Source: Stutzerimonas stutzeri SDM-LAC (GTDB lineage Bacteria > Pseudomonadota > Gammaproteobacteria > Pseudomonadales > Pseudomonadaceae). Taken from it: a DNA stretch of 41,309 nucleotides. Positions 34,931-41,309 of the stretch are shown here, piece by piece. The notes beneath the pieces were generated by a model. It was not told the DNA's origin. It ran no database searches and saw only the letters and a program-made list of their open reading frames with translations. Positions within the stretch are counted from its first letter, which is position 1. The number at the start of each line of letters is the position of its first letter. The DNA is taken from NCBI RefSeq assembly GCF_000235745.1, contig NZ_AGSX01000062.1:1-41309 (forward strand). The letters are read 5' to 3'. The position numbers were made by a program, and so were the translations under genes.

Positions 34931-35209
34931 ATGAATACTCTCACGCTCGCAAGCGTCATCCTGACTCTCGGCTTCGTCTCACTCGGTCTGCTGCTGTATT
35001 TCCGACAGCGCACTAAACAGCGCCGCGCCGCCGCGATAGATCAAGAGCAGCCTAGTAGTGACGAAACAGTTGATGCGGAGGATCGGGCGTATGCTGAGAA
35101 TTTCTACTGCTTCATGCTGAGTGACGGAACCTGTCGCTCCGGCTTCACGATGGACCCACCGAAACGGGCTGCACGAACGCCGGGTGAAATGTTGCCGCCC
35201 GAACCATGA
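34931..35209 (+). CDS. Small membrane-anchored protein, unknown
   Basis: This 92-residue protein has one N-terminal membrane helix (about 4-24, LTLASVILTLGFVSLGLLLYF). A basic stop-transfer stretch (RQRTKQRRAAA) follows, then an acidic, polar tail with two cysteines (NFYCFMLSDGTCRSGF) and a proline-rich end. The hydrophobic-then-basic pattern is unlikely in random sequence. The ribosome-binding site (CGGA about 8 bp before ATG) is weak. No family is recognised. It lies alone on the plus strand between the IS5 element and the repeat pair at 35329. The stretch 34672-34930 ahead of it has no other feature I can support. Confidence 0.5.
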   Translation: MNTLTLASVILTLGFVSLGLLLYFRQRTKQRRAAAIDQEQPSSDETVDAEDRAYAENFYCFMLSDGTCRSGFTMDPPKRAARTPGEMLPPEP

Positions 35210-35328
35210 ATGTACGATGCCTTGATTCGGCCTGGGGAGCCCGAGCATTCTGCCAGGCGACCAAAGACATGTAAGACGTGCCTCAACGGCGTCCGGAAAA
35301 GCTAAAAACAGCCACAGCAGCCAAGAAA

Positions 35329-35350
35329 ATGTATCCCTACATGTATCCCT
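35329..35350. repeat. Paired ATGTATCCCT repeats (putative arm sites, right)
   Basis: ATGTATCCCT occurs at 35329-35338 and 35341-35350, with a 12-bp period. The motif RTGTATC and the 12-bp spacing equal the pair beside the integrase (9907-9925), in the same orientation. This is consistent with integrase binding sites at the two ends of one element. Confidence 0.5.
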
Positions 35351-35433
35351 TTGAATTTATAAACCAGGAAAAATCTTACATATCAATGCGTTAAGAGCTC
35401 ATATCAGGTGACCCCGGCAAATTTGAAACACCT

Positions 35434-35470
35434 AAGCCCCTGATTTCCCTAGCGGATTTCGGGGTTTTTT
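35434..35470 (+). terminator. Terminator-like hairpin with T6
   Basis: AAGCCCC near 35434 pairs with GGGGTTT at 35461, with partly paired TGATTT/ATTTC inside a loop of about 20 nt, followed by TTTTTTGCTTTTT. It could end transcription entering from the 34931 gene. Similar sequences often lie next to island attachment sites, but I could not confirm that here. Confidence 0.45.
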
Positions 35471-35756
35471 GCTTTTTAGGCTTAACGATGTCAACAAAGA
35501 TATCGTGGTTTAAGCCGCTATTCAGCCGTTGGGCACCTGAGACGATGCCTCGCGACCGCATCTTGCCGCTTTTGGCGCTGACGATGTCCTGCCACCGTTC
35601 CCGTTGCGGAGCGGCCTGACGTGGGCAGCACGCCACTGGCGGCATAGCGCACCGATTACCGGCCATACAATCTTGGAGCGGCTACTTGTGGGGGTTGTTA
35701 GGCGCCCGAGCGGCGACCGTTACTAGCCGTCGCTTGGATGGCGCCGGAAGCCCGGG

Positions 35757-36527
35757 TCAGCCCTGACTCGGCTTGGTCAGGTTCTGCAGTATGTCTGCAA
35801 GCGTCGACACGTTGTCATGGATGACAATATGAAACCGGTCGGACTCAAGGTAGGCACGCCAGTCGGCCTCGGACATGACCAGCGGCTGATCGATGTCTTC
35901 CACCAGCTTCGCCAACTTGTCCCGTGCCTGTTTGAACTGATCAGGCTCAACGGTCCAACCGTAGTTATTACCCGCATTCTCCATGGCGGTGAGCAGATCG
36001 ACAGTCGTTTCGCGCAGGTCGCGTAATTGCTCTAAAACGTTGCTGCCGATAAGTACCTGGATGCCCTTGGTTTGCCAGTTTTCGGCGAGGATGTTTGAGA
36101 CTTTGTCGAGGTGGGAGCCAATGTTCGTGATCTGCTTGGTTACGGTCACGCCGTAGTCTGGGCCGTCCATCCAGTCGAGCCACTCCTGATCTGTGGCTTC
36201 GGCCTTTTGATCCAGCACGGCTTCCATTTGCTGCAGCTGTTCCTGGATTTGGGCAAGCCGTTGTTCCTGTTGCTCCCAATTGCCAAGGCCCAGGCCTTCT
36301 TCAGCGCTAAGGAGCGCTCCAATGAAGTCGGCAGTGGTTTCACGCACATCATCCACTGCGTCTATCACGTTATGCCCGACGGTAATGGTTTGCGACCCCG
36401 TTCCGGCCTGTTGGCCTGCTTGATTGGGCTGGCTGGGCTGCTGCGCCACGACAGTACCGGGCAGGCCAGCGGTCAGGGTTGCGGCGAGTATTGCTGCCGA
36501 TAGGGATGCCGATTGCTTGAGTGTCAT
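35757..36527 (-). CDS. Periplasmic protein with a two-fold internal repeat, unknown function
   Basis: This 256-residue protein has a strong ribosome-binding site (GGAGGAGATACTG before the ATG at 36527). A signal peptide occupies residues 1-29 (LKQSASLSAAILAATLTAGLPGTVVAQ). After a Gln/Gly-rich linker the mature protein is two related halves, about 49-150 and 158-250. Each starts with a VIDAVDDVRETTADFIGAL or VLEQLRDLRETTVDLLTAM helix and ends with EWLDWMDGPDYGVTV...ISNIL-like and DWRAYLESDRFHIVI...LADILQNL segments. It is helical and acidic with no cysteines, and no family is recognised. The two halves suggest an ancient duplication and possibly a helical-bundle sensor or chaperone. The 36528-36846 gap upstream shows no other feature. 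Confidence 0.78.
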   Translation of the reverse strand: MTLKQSASLSAAILAATLTAGLPGTVVAQQPSQPNQAGQQAGTGSQTITVGHNVIDAVDDVRETTADFIGALLSAEEGLGLGNWEQQEQRLAQIQEQLQQMEAVLDQKAEATDQEWLDWMDGPDYGVTVTKQITNIGSHLDKVSNILAENWQTKGIQVLIGSNVLEQLRDLRETTVDLLTAMENAGNNYGWTVEPDQFKQARDKLAKLVEDIDQPLVMSEADWRAYLESDRFHIVIHDNVSTLADILQNLTKPSQG

Positions 36528-36846
36528 CAGTATCTCCTCCGTTCTGCGTTTCACGGGCCGCTTAATGCGGTTCGTACAGTTTTGGGGGAGCAATCGACAT
36601 GACAGTTCCTCAAATCGTCCCACTCGCTGCCTTCGCATGATGACCGGTCGCCGGCTAAATCGAGGTCCGACAGCCACAAGCCAGGCAACCGCTGATCGTT
36701 AGACGCCGCACGATCACAAGCCAAGTCTGCGTCCGCGGTCGACTATGGGGCCGTCATCGCAGCACAACAGGCCGAACGAATTATCGAACCTGGGGATGTC
36801 GACCAGAGACACCCGTGGCAAACCGAAACAAGCCGATCAGACTCGG

Positions 36847-37107
36847 TCATTTACCTAGCTGACTCAATTGCCGCTTGAGCAGTTCGACTTGGCCCGTTTC
36901 TGCTCGCAGACCTGCGGCTAGCTCGGCCTTTTCGTGTTCCAAACGCTGAATGATCTCACCGAGCCCCTGTAGCAGGTCGCGCAGCACCGCGAGTTCCACC
37001 TTGTGTTGCCTGAGCTGCAACCATTGCAGCCACATGACGATTGCCAGCACCAGAGCTGCGCAGAGCGAGCCTCCCGTGACCAGCCAGAACGCTCCCATTG
37101 TTCCCAT
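36847..37107 (-). CDS. Small membrane protein with coiled coil, unknown
   Basis: This is an 86-residue protein with AAGGA about 9 bp before the ATG at 37107. One membrane helix (about 5-28, GAFWLVTGGSLCAALVLAIVMWLQW) is followed by a charged coiled coil (about 35-82) with heptad leucines (LAVLRDLLQGLGEIIQRLEHEKAEL and VELLKRQLSQL). The topology, with a short N-terminus and a long helical tail, resembles many small inner-membrane scaffolds, but no family name applies. It lies on the same strand as the periplasmic repeat protein, 319 bp upstream of it; a functional link is possible but not shown. Confidence 0.65.
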   Translation of the reverse strand: MGTMGAFWLVTGGSLCAALVLAIVMWLQWLQLRQHKVELAVLRDLLQGLGEIIQRLEHEKAELAAGLRAETGQVELLKRQLSQLGK

Positions 37108-37185
37108 AAATCGAGTCCTTCTGTTGCCACCGGCACATCCGGCGATGGCCAGACTTTATGTCGTCATACGTGACAGGTCGATAAT

Positions 37186-37205
37186 GTTTACTCGTACAGG
37201 TAAAC
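37186..37205. promoter_or_regulatory. Inverted repeat GTTTAC-N8-GTAAAC
   Basis: Perfect 6-bp arms around 8 bp lie 78 bp upstream of the 37107 start (minus strand). The form is that of a TetR-type operator. An 11-nt part, GTACAGGTAAA, also occurs at 33074-33084. The rest of the 37108-37556 gap has no feature I can defend beyond an upstream extension of the next reading frame. Confidence 0.4.
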
Positions 37206-37556
37206 AAAGACAGCGGGTTCTGGGCGAAGCCAATGAGGGCTCCAAGGGTGTCCTCAGCGGTGGCAAACCTGGCGCTGCGTGCCAGAAGGCTAAGAGAGAG
37301 GAGACTTCAGCAGTGATCGGTAAGCGAACCGCTATGTCGCAAATAACGACACATCGATGCGCGACTCATGGGCTGGCTGAGCAGAACATTAGCCGGAACC
37401 GTTCGATTCAAACAGCTCCAAAACGAGGCCAACCGTTCAGCGGGAATCTCTTTTCAGGCGATGAGCGGAAGCTTGCTAAGGCTCTTCAGCTGTCAGAATG
37501 ACATCACGGCTGCAGAGGAGCAGCCGCCTCTTGAATCGAGCACGAGCCTGCTAATC

Positions 37557-37772
37557 ATGTCTGCCGAAAAACTTTACACCATTGTCCTGGAGCACAGCCT
37601 GGAGGTACTCCTCGAGGCCGCCACAATGGAGCAGGTCGAAGCATTCTGGGATGCGTATGACAACCGCTACTTCGGCCTGCGCATGGAGGAGGAAACCAGC
37701 CACCATGCGCGAGTGATCGTCACCGATGAGATCCCCGAGGACGAGGAAGAAGCCGAGCTTTGCATCGGCTGA
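37557..37772 (+). CDS. Short acidic protein, unknown
   Basis: This 71-residue protein reads MSAEKLYTIVLEHSLEVLLEAATMEQ, continues through FWDAYDNRYFGLRMEEE, then VIVTDEIPEDEEEAEL. It is strongly acidic and helical. The frame is open for 63 codons further upstream (to an ATG at 37368) but that part looks less protein-like, so I take the ATG at 37557, although its ribosome-binding site is weak. No family is recognised. It is convergent with mdtD, 12 bp apart, with no visible terminator between them. Confidence 0.5.
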   Translation: MSAEKLYTIVLEHSLEVLLEAATMEQVEAFWDAYDNRYFGLRMEEETSHHARVIVTDEIPEDEEEAELCIG

Positions 37773-37784
37773 TCCTGGGTTCGG

Positions 37785-39194
37785 TCACTCAGTGTCTATG
37801 TGTCGAGCAGCCATGGTCTGCTTGCTGTCCAGCTGAAAGAACAACGATACGGCCAGCATCGACATCGCTCCGATGCATAGAAAGGTCAGGTGAAACGCCT
37901 CCAGCACCGCTGCGCCGTCGGCACCCGGCACGGTAAAGCCGCCCAGTAGGGCACCGGCCGAGGCGACGCCCAGGCTCATCGACAACTGCACCACTACCGA
38001 TAGCAGGCTGTTGCCGCTGCTGGCGCTCTGGTTGCTTAGCCCCACCAGCGTCACGGTATTCATCGCCGTGAACTGCATGGAATTAACCATGCCGATCAGG
38101 CTCAGGTGCAGCAGCAACAACCCAGTCGAAGTCTGCCCGGTAATGGTCGCCAAACTGGCGATCAGGCTGCCTAACAGCAGCGTGTTGCCGATCAGGATGC
38201 GCCGATAGCCGAGGCGGTCGATCAGCGGCTTGGCCAAAGGTTTGATGAACATCGCACCCAGCGCCAACGGAATCATGGACATGCCCGCCTGCGCCGGGGA
38301 ATAGCCCAACGCGACCTGCAGCAGCAATGGCAGCAGGAACGGCAACGCGCCACTGCCCAGACGCGCGAACAGGTTGCCGAAAATGCCAACGGCAAAACTG
38401 CGGGTATGGAACAGAGACGGGCTGAACAGCGGGTTTTCGATGTGACCGGCGCGCAACCAGTAGGCCGTCAAGCAGGCACCGCCAATAGCCACAAACAACA
38501 GGACACGCGCGTGGGGCATCTGCATCTCACCGAGGCCTTCGAGCGCAATGGTGATTAGCACCATGGCACTGCCGAACAGTAGAAAGCCGAAGGTATCGAA
38601 GCGCATGCGCACGGCGCTCTTCAGGTCAGGCATGAAGCGAAAGGCTGCGATGCAGCCGATCAGCCCGACCGGAAGGTTGATTAGAAAGATCCAGTGCCAG
38701 GATGCGTATTCCACCAGCCAACCGCCGAGCGTCGGGCCAATCAGCGGCCCGACCATGCCGGGCAAGGCGATGAAGGTCATCACGCGGACAAACTCGCTAC
38801 GCGGGTAGGCCCGCAGTATCACCAGGCGCCCGACCGGCAGCATCAGCGCGCCCCCCACCGCCTGCACCACGCGTGACATCACCAGTTGGTTGAAGCTGGT
38901 GCTCATCGCGCACAGCAGCGACCCGAGCGTGAACAACAGGATGGCGGAAAAGAAAATCCGCCGAGCACCAAAGCGATCCGCCAGCCAGCCGGACGCCGGA
39001 ATCAACAACGCCACGGTAAGCATGTAGGCGATGACCACGCCCTGCATGCGCAACGGATCTTCAGCAAGGTCGCGTGCCATGGCCGGCAACGCGGTATTGA
39101 GAATGGTGCCGTCAAGGGTCTGCATGAAGAACGCTATAGCGACCAGCCAGGGCAGTACGCGGGCGGTTCTGGCATCCAGTACAGCTTGAGTCAT
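37785..39194 (-). CDS. mdtD: MFS drug exporter MdtD (DHA2 family)
   Basis: This 469-residue inner-membrane proton antiporter is of the 14-helix DHA2 class. It closely follows the E. coli MdtD pattern: FFMQTLDGTILNTALPAMARDL in helix 1, WLADRFGARRIFF (MFS motif A) and FTLGSLLCAMS, then GALMLPVGRLVILRAYPR and PGMVGPLIGPTLGGWLVEYASWHWIFLINLPVG (motif C). Later segments are RLGSGALPFLLPLLLQVALGYSP and GMVNSMQFTAMNTVTL. It is predicted to export drugs or metabolites; the substrate is unknown. It stands alone on the minus strand, divergent from the iron operon, and the two share the 329-bp region at 39195-39523. Confidence 0.92.
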   Translation of the reverse strand: MTQAVLDARTARVLPWLVAIAFFMQTLDGTILNTALPAMARDLAEDPLRMQGVVIAYMLTVALLIPASGWLADRFGARRIFFSAILLFTLGSLLCAMSTSFNQLVMSRVVQAVGGALMLPVGRLVILRAYPRSEFVRVMTFIALPGMVGPLIGPTLGGWLVEYASWHWIFLINLPVGLIGCIAAFRFMPDLKSAVRMRFDTFGFLLFGSAMVLITIALEGLGEMQMPHARVLLFVAIGGACLTAYWLRAGHIENPLFSPSLFHTRSFAVGIFGNLFARLGSGALPFLLPLLLQVALGYSPAQAGMSMIPLALGAMFIKPLAKPLIDRLGYRRILIGNTLLLGSLIASLATITGQTSTGLLLLHLSLIGMVNSMQFTAMNTVTLVGLSNQSASSGNSLLSVVVQLSMSLGVASAGALLGGFTVPGADGAAVLEAFHLTFLCIGAMSMLAVSLFFQLDSKQTMAARHIDTE

Positions 39195-39445
39195 GAAATT
39201 CCCCGACTCCGAAAGTGCATATGGTAGGCCGCTATCGATCTGCCTCGCAGCTTTTAAATCAAGTTGTGGCGGTGCAACTGACCGCAGCCGCAGCGAACAG
39301 ACCGGTTCTGGCTAACCATCGTTATAGGGTGTGACAACGCAACGCAGCAATGCCCCCAAGACCTTTAACGGCGCCGCCTGGCGCGTTATCTGCTGCAGCG
39401 TTATGGCGTCATCAGAGGTGTACGTTACAAAACATTTCGCGCAAA

Positions 39446-39464
39446 ATTGACGCGAATCATTATC
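39446..39464. promoter_or_regulatory. Putative Fur box upstream of the iron operon
   Basis: GAATCATTATC at 39454-39464 matches one half plus the centre of the Fur consensus (GATAATGATAATCATTATC); the left half is degenerate. It lies 60 bp before the P19 start, a usual place for Fur repression. The adjacent iron genes support the call. The rest of 39195-39445 between the divergent genes shows no other clear site. Confidence 0.55.
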
Positions 39465-39523
39465 GTTAAGCACCACAGATGCGACCCTCTCCGCGTCAAT
39501 TATCTCTTCTCTTCGGAGGCTTC

Positions 39524-40057
39524 ATGCGCATTCCCGCTACCCTCACCATCGCTTCGTTGCTGCTCGCCCCTCTCGCTCAGGCCAAGGAATACCCCATTGG
39601 CGAACCACAGCAGTGCGGTGGCATGGAGGTTGGTGCCGTTTACCTGCAGCCGGTCGAGATGGAGCCAGCAGGCATGATGCTGGACGCCGCCAAATCCGAC
39701 GTGCATCTGGAGGCCGACATCGCAGCCACCGAAGGAAACCGCAACGGCTGGCAGGAAGGCAGCTTCGTCTCCTACCTGAACATCCGCTACGCACTGAGCA
39801 AGAAGGGCTCGGACGAAAAGATCGAAGGCGATTTCCACCCGATGGTCGCCAGTGACGGCCCGCACTATGGCGACAACGTCAAGTTGATGGGGCCGGGCAA
39901 GTACCAGCTAACCTTCATCGTCTCGCCGCCAGATGGCAAGCACGCCATGTTCGGCCGTCACGTCGACAAGGAAACCGGCGTAGCGCCGTGGTTCGAGCAA
40001 TGCACGCTGAATTACGAGTTCACCTATGCCGGCATCGGCAAGAAAGGCGGCTACTAG
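39524..40057 (+). CDS. P19-type periplasmic iron/copper-binding transport protein
   Basis: This is a 177-residue protein with GGAGGCTTC before the ATG at 39524 (a further ATG 45 bp upstream lacks a site). The signal peptide is residues 1-20 (LLLAPLAQA). The mature part matches the P19/Tpd (iron transport) family: PIGEPQQCGGMEVGAVYLQPVEMEP, HLEADIAATEGN, PMVASDGPHYGDNVKLMGPGKYQL and HAMFGRHVDKETGVAPWFE. His61, His105, Met107, His114 and His146 are candidate metal ligands. P19 proteins bind Cu and Fe and partner with FTR1 permeases for ferrous iron uptake. It is the first gene of the operon, 13 bp before the cupredoxin-like gene and after a Fur-like box. Confidence 0.9.
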   Translation: MRIPATLTIASLLLAPLAQAKEYPIGEPQQCGGMEVGAVYLQPVEMEPAGMMLDAAKSDVHLEADIAATEGNRNGWQEGSFVSYLNIRYALSKKGSDEKIEGDFHPMVASDGPHYGDNVKLMGPGKYQLTFIVSPPDGKHAMFGRHVDKETGVAPWFEQCTLNYEFTYAGIGKKGGY

Positions 40058-40070
40058 GTCGGAGGTCCGC

Positions 40071-40403
40071 ATGCAACGCGCCCTGCTTACCGCCCTCGCC
40101 CTGCTCGTTGCCGGCTTTGCCGGCGGCGCCCAGGCAGGGTTGCCGACGTATGAGCTGACCATCCGCGACGGCCATTTCGAGCCGGCGACCATCGAAGTCC
40201 CGGCTCGCCAACGCTTCAAGATCGTCGTCATCAACGCTGGCAATGGCCCGACCGAATTCGAAAGCACGCCTCTGCGGGTGGAAAAGGTGCTTTCGCCCGG
40301 TGTCACTTCATTTGTCGTGATCCATCCCCTCAAACCCGGCCGCTATCCCTTCTTCGACGAGTTCCACATGGACCTCCCGGAAGGCGAAATCATCGCCAAG
40401 TAG
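40071..40403 (+). CDS. Periplasmic cupredoxin-like protein of the FTR1 operon (FtrB/EfeO-Cup-like)
   Basis: This 110-residue protein has GGAGG before the ATG at 40071 and a signal peptide, residues 1-22 (LLTALALLVAGFAGGAQA). The mature domain is a short cupredoxin: YELTIRDGHFEPATIEVPARQRFKIVVINAGNGPTEFES, then HPLKPGRYPFFDEFHMDLPEG, with His85 and His99 and two acidic residues (Glu62, Glu64) as likely ligands. In FtrABCD-type systems such a protein oxidises or relays ferrous iron for the FTR1 permease. It is the second gene, 21 bp before the permease. The name FtrB is by analogy with Brucella/Bordetella-type operons. Confidence 0.87.
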   Translation: MQRALLTALALLVAGFAGGAQAGLPTYELTIRDGHFEPATIEVPARQRFKIVVINAGNGPTEFESTPLRVEKVLSPGVTSFVVIHPLKPGRYPFFDEFHMDLPEGEIIAK

Positions 40404-40424
40404 TCTCTCAACAGGAGAAGCGAC

Positions 40425-41282
40425 ATGGGCCAATCGATGTTCATTGTCTGGCGCGAAAGCGTCGAGGCATTGCTGGTCATCGGCATTCTGCATGCCTGGT
40501 TGAGCCAGCAACCGGGCAACCGTCATGCGCTGCGCATGCTCTGGGGCGGCGTGGTTGCCGGTCTCGGTCTGGCCTCGCTGCTGGCCTGGGGCATTCTCAG
40601 CGCCGGCGACTGGTTGGCCGGCCCGGCTGGCGAGTGGTTCCAGTGCGCCATGCTGTTGGCTGCCGCATTGCTGATCCTGCAGATGGTCGGCTGGATGCAC
40701 CACCACGGCCGTGACCTCAAGCGCAACCTGGTGGACAGTGCTGCAACGCACCTCAGCCAGGGCAGTGGCATCGGCCTGTTGGTGCTGGCGATGCTCGCAG
40801 TCGCGCGCGAGGGTAGCGAAACGGTGGTGTTTCTCTACGGCATTGGGCATCAGCAGGATGGTTCGGACCTGACCAACTTCGCGATCGGCGGGCTGCTTGG
40901 CTTTGCGCTCGCATTGCTGAGCTACGCGGCATTGCAGGCCGGCAGTCAGCTGTTTTCCTGGAAGCATTTCTTCAAGGTCAGCGAGACGTTGTTGCTGCTG
41001 CTTGGCGCGGCTTTGCTGATGGCCGGCCTCGACCGCTTCAGCGGGCAGCTGATGGGTATGGACGTGCCGGAAGTGCTGTACGAGATCTTTGGCGATCCGC
41101 TGTGGGATACCTCTGCCCTGCTCGATGACGGCAGCACCCTGGGCAGCACCATCGCCGGACTGACCGGTTACCGGGCCATGCCTTCGCTGGTCGCCGTGAT
41201 TGTCATGACGCTGTACTGGCTGGCCGTCTGGGCTTGGCTACGACCAAAGCCGGAGGCTCGCCTGGAGACTCGCACCGCATGA
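40425..41282 (+). CDS. FTR1-family high-affinity iron permease (FtrC-like)
   Basis: This 285-residue inner-membrane protein has about seven helices. It carries both FTR1 signature REXXE motifs: RESVE (10-14) in helix 1 and REGSE (128-132) in helix 4, which bind ferric iron during transport. GGVVAGLGLASLLAWGI and LVLAMLAVAREGSETVVFLYG are typical. The ribosome-binding site is GGAGAAGCGAC. The stop overlaps the next ATG (ATGA), so a fourth gene is translationally coupled. With the P19 and cupredoxin proteins it forms an iron uptake system under likely Fur control. Confidence 0.95.
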   Translation: MGQSMFIVWRESVEALLVIGILHAWLSQQPGNRHALRMLWGGVVAGLGLASLLAWGILSAGDWLAGPAGEWFQCAMLLAAALLILQMVGWMHHHGRDLKRNLVDSAATHLSQGSGIGLLVLAMLAVAREGSETVVFLYGIGHQQDGSDLTNFAIGGLLGFALALLSYAALQAGSQLFSWKHFFKVSETLLLLLGAALLMAGLDRFSGQLMGMDVPEVLYEIFGDPLWDTSALLDDGSTLGSTIAGLTGYRAMPSLVAVIVMTLYWLAVWAWLRPKPEARLETRTA

Positions 41283-41309
41283 TAGCCAACACCCCCTGGC
41301 TGGCGCGGG
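41279..41309 (+). CDS. Start of the fourth iron-operon gene (FtrD-like, truncated by window)
   Basis: An ATG overlapping the permease stop (ATGA) opens a frame beginning MIANTPWLAR that continues past the window end. In comparable operons this place is taken by FtrD, a polytopic 4Fe-4S protein passing electrons to the uptake system. Only ten residues are visible, so the identity is inferred from position. Confidence 0.5.
   Translation, partial: MIANTPWLAR

Larger units (their letters stand above)
35210..35756. other. Gene-poor stretch at the probable island boundary
   Basis: I see no convincing gene in these 547 bp; a 91-codon minus-strand frame at 35391-35666 has no recognisable family and no good start site. 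The stretch holds the RTGTATCC pair (35329-35350) and a terminator-like hairpin (35434-35470). CCCCGGCAAAT at 35412-35422 resembles the end of the tmRNA acceptor strand lacking TCCACC. A boundary between island and core chromosome here is an inference. Confidence 0.45.

Noticed and set aside
35391-35666. 91-codon minus-strand frame
   Set aside because: No ribosome-binding site, no recognisable family, and it overlaps the terminator-like hairpin; not enough support for a gene.
37395-37425. Possible tRNA/tmRNA-like T-loop remnant (GTTCGATTC) as the right attachment site
   Set aside because: The match is limited to a generic T-loop with no acceptor stem; too short to call attR.

Overview
The window looks like the chromosome of a high-GC gammaproteobacterium of the Pseudomonas/Stutzerimonas (P. 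stutzeri) type. The evidence is the gene order ratA-rnfH / smpB / lldR-lldP-lldD-dld, the pseudomonad-like tmRNA tag beginning ANDDNY, and an FTR1/P19 iron operon. The species is inferred from protein resemblance, not from a database search.

Layout. Positions 1-185 hold the tandemly duplicated left end of an IS3-family element. Positions 194-9257 are housekeeping: a terminator, rnfH and ratA (minus strand), smpB (plus), the lactate regulator lldR with a perfect palindromic operator, and lldP-lldD-dld (plus), which import lactate and oxidise both enantiomers into the quinone pool. A small secreted protein and the tmRNA gene ssrA (9415-9793) follow.

ssrA is the attachment site of a genomic island that starts at 9794. 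The island has a P4-type tyrosine integrase, then an alpA / Rha-KilAC / replication-like phage module (11426-14251). After that comes a minus-strand block of defence genes from about 32.9 kb down to 14.6 kb. Read in transcription order it is: an M15-peptidase-like protein of unknown role; a type I restriction-modification locus (hsdR, an HNH endonuclease, hsdM, a RhuM-Fic fusion, hsdS); a PD-(D/E)XK nuclease with a PUA/EVE-like C-terminal region; and a complete type I Zorya system (zorA, zorB, zorC, zorD). Most junctions overlap or nearly touch, so from hsdR to zorD the block may be one defence transcript. Restriction, modified-DNA cleavage, Fic chemistry and the proton-driven Zorya machine would then be expressed together.

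The right side of the island (33.3-35.5 kb) carries short direct repeats with a 12-bp period resembling integrase arm sites, interrupted by an intact IS5-family insertion (33476-34667, TTAG target duplication). Matching GTATC-type pairs with the same period lie beside the integrase (9907-9925) and at 35329-35350. The latter is my best guess for the right boundary, but no clear tmRNA-derived attR was found.

From 35.7 kb onward are three small unrecognised genes (a periplasmic protein with a two-fold internal repeat, a membrane/coiled-coil protein, a short acidic protein), the MFS exporter mdtD, and a Fur-box-preceded operon encoding a P19 periplasmic iron protein, a cupredoxin-like protein, the FTR1 permease and the first codons of a fourth gene.
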